Shown one piece after another: positions 58,846 through 64,000 of a DNA stretch of 64,000 nucleotides (positions within the stretch are counted from its first letter, which is position 1; the number at the start of each line of letters is the position of its first letter). This DNA is from Dichetophora obliterata (Eukaryota; Arthropoda; Insecta; Diptera; Sciomyzidae), in the NCBI GenBank assembly GCA_963920525.1, contig OY986435.1:220502899-220566898 (forward strand), in the 5' to 3' direction. The notes under the pieces were generated by a model. The model did not search any database and was not told where the DNA came from. It saw only the letters and a list, made by a program, of their open reading frames with translations. The translations under genes and the position numbers were made by a program.

Positions 58846-59985
58846 ATGTACAGCTTGTGTTTACATGCTAAACAAAAACAAAAAATTAACATGCAAAATA
58901 GCACATTTTAGAATTAGCACATTAAACCCTAATTAGCATGAACTATGGTTTGCCCAAATGTTTAAAATAACTTACAACGTTTTTGTTTTTTTTTATGAAA
59001 TACTGCGAAATCATACATAAACATATACTTATTATATTGGTGTCATTAGTAGTCTTCAACCACAAAGTAGTTATCAATATATAATTAATTATGTAATAAA
59101 ATTATTTAAATTTAAGAAATATAAGAAAAACATTACAAATACATACATTTTTAAATCACAAATAAAACATTGAATAGTCGTTTAGAAATATGCATTTACA
59201 AAGTTTTATAAAAACAAAAACAAAAGAAAACTAGGAGAAACATCAAGAAGCAAAAAACCTTTTGAATTTTATAAATGCTATACTTAGTTCAGATAAATAA
59301 CAAAACAACGTTTGTGGAAATTGTAAGTGGAAACGATAAAAATAATTAGATAAAACAAAACAATATAAATGGCATACATTAAGACATAATTATTTCAAGC
59401 GCTTAACAGCAATTCATATAAAGTGAAGGCAAAAATAAATACAGTTGTATGAAATGAAATTGAAATAATTGCTGATATGAAACAGTAAAATATAATAAAT
59501 AAGTATTCAAAACAAATTTAAATAAAATGCAATACTTAAGTAATACAAAAGTTGTGTTTCTAATGATATTTTTTAACTTCGATTTTCCATTGAATGGATT
59601 GAATAGTTGCTGAATATACTGTTGCTGTCTATATATGAAAATATATATAGATATATTTTAGTTAGTTCTTATTGCTTTGCACGATAAATGGCTTGGATTT
59701 TATAGCAAAAAAACTAAAATAGTTAATTCGCCAAAAATTACCTCCCAAAAATATTTCGATTTAGGCGGCAAAGCTAATTTTTAAAATTTTTTCAAGGAAG
59801 CCGTTTTGTATCTACCCAGTGGGCATTTTAGCGAGTGCTCAGCAAAAAAGGTATGCTACCACTGCTATTATTGGCGTCAATACACCTTCGATGATCACTG
59901 CATTGATGAGTACTTCTGTAAGGCCTACCTTATTCTTTTCATATTATTGTATATGAAAAAATTTACAAAAAAAATTTTAAAATAA
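58846..59985. other. Gene-free AT-rich stretch
   Basis: Only AT-rich sequence with several AATAAA words. No ORF of note. Confidence 0.45.
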
Positions 59986-59991
59986 TTTTCA

Positions 59992-60290
59992 AATACACAG
60001 AACAGTTTGTAAAAAATGTAGATTTAAAAAAAACAACAAAAAAAACTTTTTTTTGTCCGAGTATGGTCTCGAATCCGGGCTCCCGAAAACTAACACATTA
60101 CATTTTATATTATATGAAAATATTTATATGGAAAAACTCCAAGTCTTTTCTTAAATTTTTGTATGAAGAAAATTTATAAAAAAGTTAAAAAAAATTTTAA
60201 ACACACAGAACAGTTTTTAAAAAAATGTAGATTTTAAAAAAACAAAAATTTTTTTTGTCCGAGTTGGGTCTCGAACCCGGGCTCCCGAAA
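59992..60290 (-). repeat. ~207-bp direct duplication carrying pol III B-box-like motif
   Basis: 'acacagaacagttt' through 'tttgtccgag' to 'ccgggctcccgaaa' occurs at 59995-60090 and 60202-60290. On the - strand the second copy holds ggttcgagacc, an exact B-box match. A tRNA-derived SINE origin is possible but no clear A box was found. Confidence 0.6.
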
Positions 60291-61073
60291 GCTTACTTTC
60301 ATTTGCATTGATGCAAAATAAGCTATTGATTCTTAACAACCACGATAGACGAGTGGGTACGATGTCAGACCGCCGGGTGAGAGAACCATGGTAGAAATCC
60401 GAAATTGTTGGTAGTTTTTTATTTGAAGTTGATATTTATATTGCTTTTCCTTCTAACGTGACGTCTCGAAAGAGTGCTTCTAGCAGGTCTCTTTTTAGCA
60501 AGGAGAGCGGAAGGCCTGACAAATTTTCCCATTTCATACAAGCAATACAATGGTGTTTGCAAGGAGTGTGGAAGGCCTATAAAAACCTAACGCAGCCCTG
60601 CTAGAAGGCCTTGGAACTACTGCAGTTGCCCACTGGGTAGAGCAGGAGTGCGCGAGTTACATATATGCAAGAAAATTTAATTAAGCCAAATGTCATGGAC
60701 CAATTCATGCTGACAATTCCAAATAAACCACCTAGATTTAATAAGGAAATTAGCATGAATTAACAATTCAGCATTTTGACTGAGGAAAGCATTTTAATGC
60801 GGAAAGATTGCGAAATATTAAAGTTATGAAATTTCCGCATTAAAATAATAAAAAATTAATAAATGCAATTCAAGGGAATTGCAACATTTATATTAAGTTG
60901 TATAATAAGCATTTTATATTAAGTCATACAAGAATGTTACACTATAAGTATGAAAATGAAATTAAATAAAGAGACAGTTCCATTCTGACGCTTGTAACGA
61001 ATAGTCAAAAATCGTGTTTAAGTTTTTTTAAAAAAGGCAAACGGCCCAACGGATAATATAATTCGCGCAAATA

Positions 61074-61942
61074 CAGTTGCGGTAAAAATAATAGCAGTGC
61101 TCTTATATTCAGACATGTCTAGATAAATAATACTAGTCTACAAATTTTCGATCCGCTAAACCGATTATCATTCCTAGATGTACTTTCAATACGCGTTCCA
61201 AATTTGTACACAGTTTTCTCCGATATTGTAACATTTTCAAGATACAGGGTGTTTTACGTTTTTGGCACGTGTTAAGTATTACTTATATAGAATCTAAACT
61301 ACTAGCCATAAAATAAAAAAGAATATTTTCTATTTTAGAAGAAATATCAACTTTTCCATCAATCTATCAACCATTTTCGTATAATGTGCTGTAGCGGAGC
61401 TAAAATTTTCAGATTACCGAACGAAATATCAACAAATTTTGTATCTTTATTTTAGCAGAGCTGTTATTATCCAAAGTTAGAATTTCGAAAAAAACCTGTT
61501 GATAACGTGTATTTTTACATGAAAAACAGACATTTTATATTTGGACGATTAAAGCTCCGCTAAAACAAAAGATACAAAATTTGTTGATATTTCGTTGGGT
61601 AATCCGAAAATTTTAGCTCCGCTACAGCACATAATACGAAAATGGTTGATAGATTGATGGAAAATTTGATATTTCTTCTAAAATAGAAAATGTTCTTCTT
61701 TGTTTTATGGTTAGTAGTTTAAATTCTATATAAATAATAGTAAACACGTGCCAAAAACGTAAAACAACCTGTATCTGAAAAATTTTACAATATAGGAGTA
61801 AACTAAGTACGGATTTAGAACCAGCGATGAAAGTACATATAGGAACGATAATGGGTTTACCGGATCCGGAATTTGTAGACAAGTATTGTTTATACAAACA
61901 TATGTGAATAAAAGAGTACTGCTAATATTTTGAGTACAGCTG
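61074..61942. mobile_element. Tc1-like snap-back element (869 bp)
   Basis: The two halves are inverted copies of about 400 bp around a short centre near 61500. Left end CAGTTGCGGTAAAAATAATA; right end reverse-complemented CAGCTGTACTCAAAATATTA. TA flanks both sides (61072-61073 and 61943-61944). The 'ttattagcagt' subterminal words are common in Tc1-like ends. The - strand ORFs are shadows. Confidence 0.82.
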
Positions 61943-61944
61943 TA

Positions 61945-62240
61945 CATACACATTTTTATATTTGTGTTGTAAACAGTGTTGTCACTTGAAAATTTTGAAT
62001 AGTGGTGGATTGAGTCTAAAAAAGTGGTAGATTTTGAATAAGTGTGGTCGATTTTTTGCAGGAAAAACACATTTAAAATCCTTTTCATATAATTTAAATA
62101 AAGTTTATGTAAATAAAAATATAAAGAATTAAGCACAGTATTGCTTTTTATAATGAATGTTGTTTTTTTTTATACAATGTATTCAATGTAAATTTATTTA
62201 CTGCTAAAATTCGAAGATACTTCGTGAAACGTGAAATGGA
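61945..62240. repeat. Direct duplication E, left copy
   Basis: 'catacacatttttatatttg' through 'attgagtctaaaaaagtggt' to 'aattcgaagatacttcgtga' is repeated at 62387-62700. Order and spacing are conserved, with a ~20-bp extra piece in the right copy. Confidence 0.85.
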
Positions 62241-62386
62241 TTGATCTTATAAAACAGTAAAGAAGCACAAGGGCACAAGTGCTCACTTTTTGATCCAATA
62301 AAACAGCAAAAGAGTGCTCCCTTGTTGCTCCTCATGGGAGTGATCGCATATTTTTTTACTGGGTAGAGCAGGAGTGCGCGCACATA

Positions 62387-62700
62387 TACATACACATTTT
62401 TATGTTTGTGTTGTAAACAGTGTTGTCACTTGAAAATTTTGAATAGTGGTGGATTGAGTCTAAAAAAGTGGTAAATTTTGAAAAAGAGTAGTCAATTTTT
62501 TGCAGAAAAACACATTTAAAATCCTTTTCATATAATTAAAAAATAATTTCCAAAACCAGCATTTTCTGTTTAATGCTTAAAGGTTATTAAAATAAAAATA
62601 TAAAGAATTAAACGCCTTCTATAATGAATGGCGTTTTTTGATACAATGTATTCAATGTAAATTTATTTACTGCTAAAATTCGAAGATACTTCGTGAAACG
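62387..62700. repeat. Direct duplication E, right copy
   Basis: Matches 61945-62240. The word 'gggtagagcaggagtgcgcg' precedes this copy (62361) and also occurs at 60636, 1.3 kb before the left copy. Confidence 0.85.
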
Positions 62701-63268
62701 GAAAAGCTGTTAAGACTGGCACAATCCTTTGTAAATCACCTTTTTAAACTTGTTTTGCACCAAAATGTTTCAGCAGACGTAAATCGGACCTTGAAAAATC
62801 AGAGGTATTTTTATTTCGTCGCATAGTTTTTTGGTGTCTATTTTTTGGTGGTTATCATTAAAAATTTCATCAAATTGTAGTCATTTAGAAAAGCGGTGCA
62901 ATATCTTTAATAGAAATTAAAAATTATTGTCAATTATAAAATACTCTAAAATCATACACAATTTTTGCACTTATCTGCTTCTTTAAATATTTCTGCATTA
63001 TATTTAAAAATACGTGTCGAAATCGTCAAAAAGTATGAAAGCTTACTTTATTTGCAAACTTTTATAGCGCATTTCTTCACCGAGTATTAACGCTAATCCG
63101 TGGATTAGACCAGTAGCTCGTTCCCGTAACTCGTAGCCAATCATTTTACCGATTTGACGTCACTCTCACCTTCAATGTTTTTGTACATATCTGAATCGAT
63201 GTTCCGATATCATTTCAATAGAGAATTTTCAAAAAGTGTTTCTGTACGTAAAGTGAATCGATAACAAT
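62701..63268. other. Gene-free stretch
   Basis: Nothing supportable seen. Confidence 0.45.
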
Positions 63269-63489
63269 CAGCCCTATCGGGAATAATTTTTCACGCGGAA
63301 TCGGAAAAGGGAGTTTTCATTTTTAAGATAAAGCTGAAGAACATTTTGAAAATTTGTAATGCAAATTTGTGTATCAACTGTAGATGAACAAATTTGCATT
63401 AAAAATTTTCAAAATGTTCTTAAGCTTTATCTTAAAAGTGCAAACTCCCTTTTTCGAATCCGCGTGAAAAATTATTCCCGATAGGTCTG
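63269..63489. mobile_element. Snap-back MITE (221 bp)
   Basis: Arms of about 100 bp. The left starts cagccctatcgggaataatt; the reverse-complemented right starts cagacctatcgggaataatt. They are about 90% similar by eye, and the loop is about 20 bp. Confidence 0.8.
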
Positions 63490-64000
63490 AATGTGTCACT
63501 TTTCTCACTGGCTTTGCGGCAAGTGACAATTCTACCGATTTATTCAAGTCAGTAATGTTGTGTATTATTAAGTTACAAGTACTCGAAATATACCCTTAAA
63601 AATTGTTACTTTCATATAAGTCGAATTTTTTTCTGATTGAAATATTTTGTTATTCTTAAAAAAGTTTTAGTTTTATAAATGATGAGTATATGTTTGAGAT
63701 ATGAAAAAGTACCCGGTTGTTACATTTGCTAAGTTTTTGCAGCACAGCACTAAGTGTAAAATTTATTTACATTCATAATCTTTGATTATTTCCGCAACCA
63801 TTAATACACATCATTAGTTTTCTTAAACTGCAAATATTCACTTTTTATTAACAAGACAAGCACCTATTTATTATAAAGTCTTAGCGCAACTAAAATAATA
63901 TATTCTAGTAAACAGCTGCTCGTCATTTCACTCAATTTCGCTACTTTTCTTCTCGATTTGTGGTCTTTTTCATCACAGTCCGAGTTTTTACCGATTTAAA
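63490..64000. other. Gene-free AT-rich stretch at window end
   Basis: No gene or element recognised. Confidence 0.45.

Overview
This is an AT-rich stretch of a higher-dipteran genome. Tephritid-like is the best guess, an inference from the insect-type GRK gene and from a DD41D 'rosa'-type mariner like those described in Ceratitis. Exons are short, with GT-AG introns, and nearly everything else is transposon debris. There is no bacterial-style gene organisation, CRISPR array or convincing functional tRNA.

The only host gene I can support is the G protein-coupled receptor kinase Gprk2 (GRK4/5/6 family), on the + strand from 15642 to 49871. Ten exons are visible: an early exon carrying the basic lipid-binding region, then nine exons from 41954 covering the RGS-homology insert, the kinase domain, the AGC tail and the C-terminal tail. 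All nine junctions in the contiguous downstream series are phase-consistent. The first coding exon and one RGS exon were not found. The 26-kb interval 15738-41953 is mostly transposons.

Upstream (1-15641): a hAT-type MITE, three 5'-truncated or frameshifted non-LTR retrotransposons on the - strand (one ends in a 250-bp perfect TTTA microsatellite), a piggyBac-like MITE and a tRNA-derived SINE with target-site duplications.

Giant intron (15738-41953): a nested stack of elements. An inverted-repeat MITE (16912-26753) was split by a Kolobok-like TTAA element (16953-26358). That element was hit by two hATs with perfect 8-bp duplications, a PIF/Harbinger element with a MADF domain, and another MITE. 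The second hAT was itself hit by a non-LTR fragment with a TTAGG-type tail and an 11-bp duplication. Further right are more hAT copies, a Helitron-like element, Tc1/mariner and Tigger/pogo remnants, and short satellites.

Inside the compact 3' part of Gprk2, the 3.4-kb intron after the kinase N-lobe holds a gypsy-type integrase fragment and a DD41D mariner with perfect 27-bp terminal repeats. The last intron holds a Harbinger-type MITE and a SINE.

Downstream (49872-64000): the Gprk2 3' UTR, then a run of long hairpin (snap-back) elements, a ~135-bp tandem array and several direct duplications. I see no second host gene. Everything was read by eye; no database search was run, so family names rest on motifs, termini and target-site duplications.
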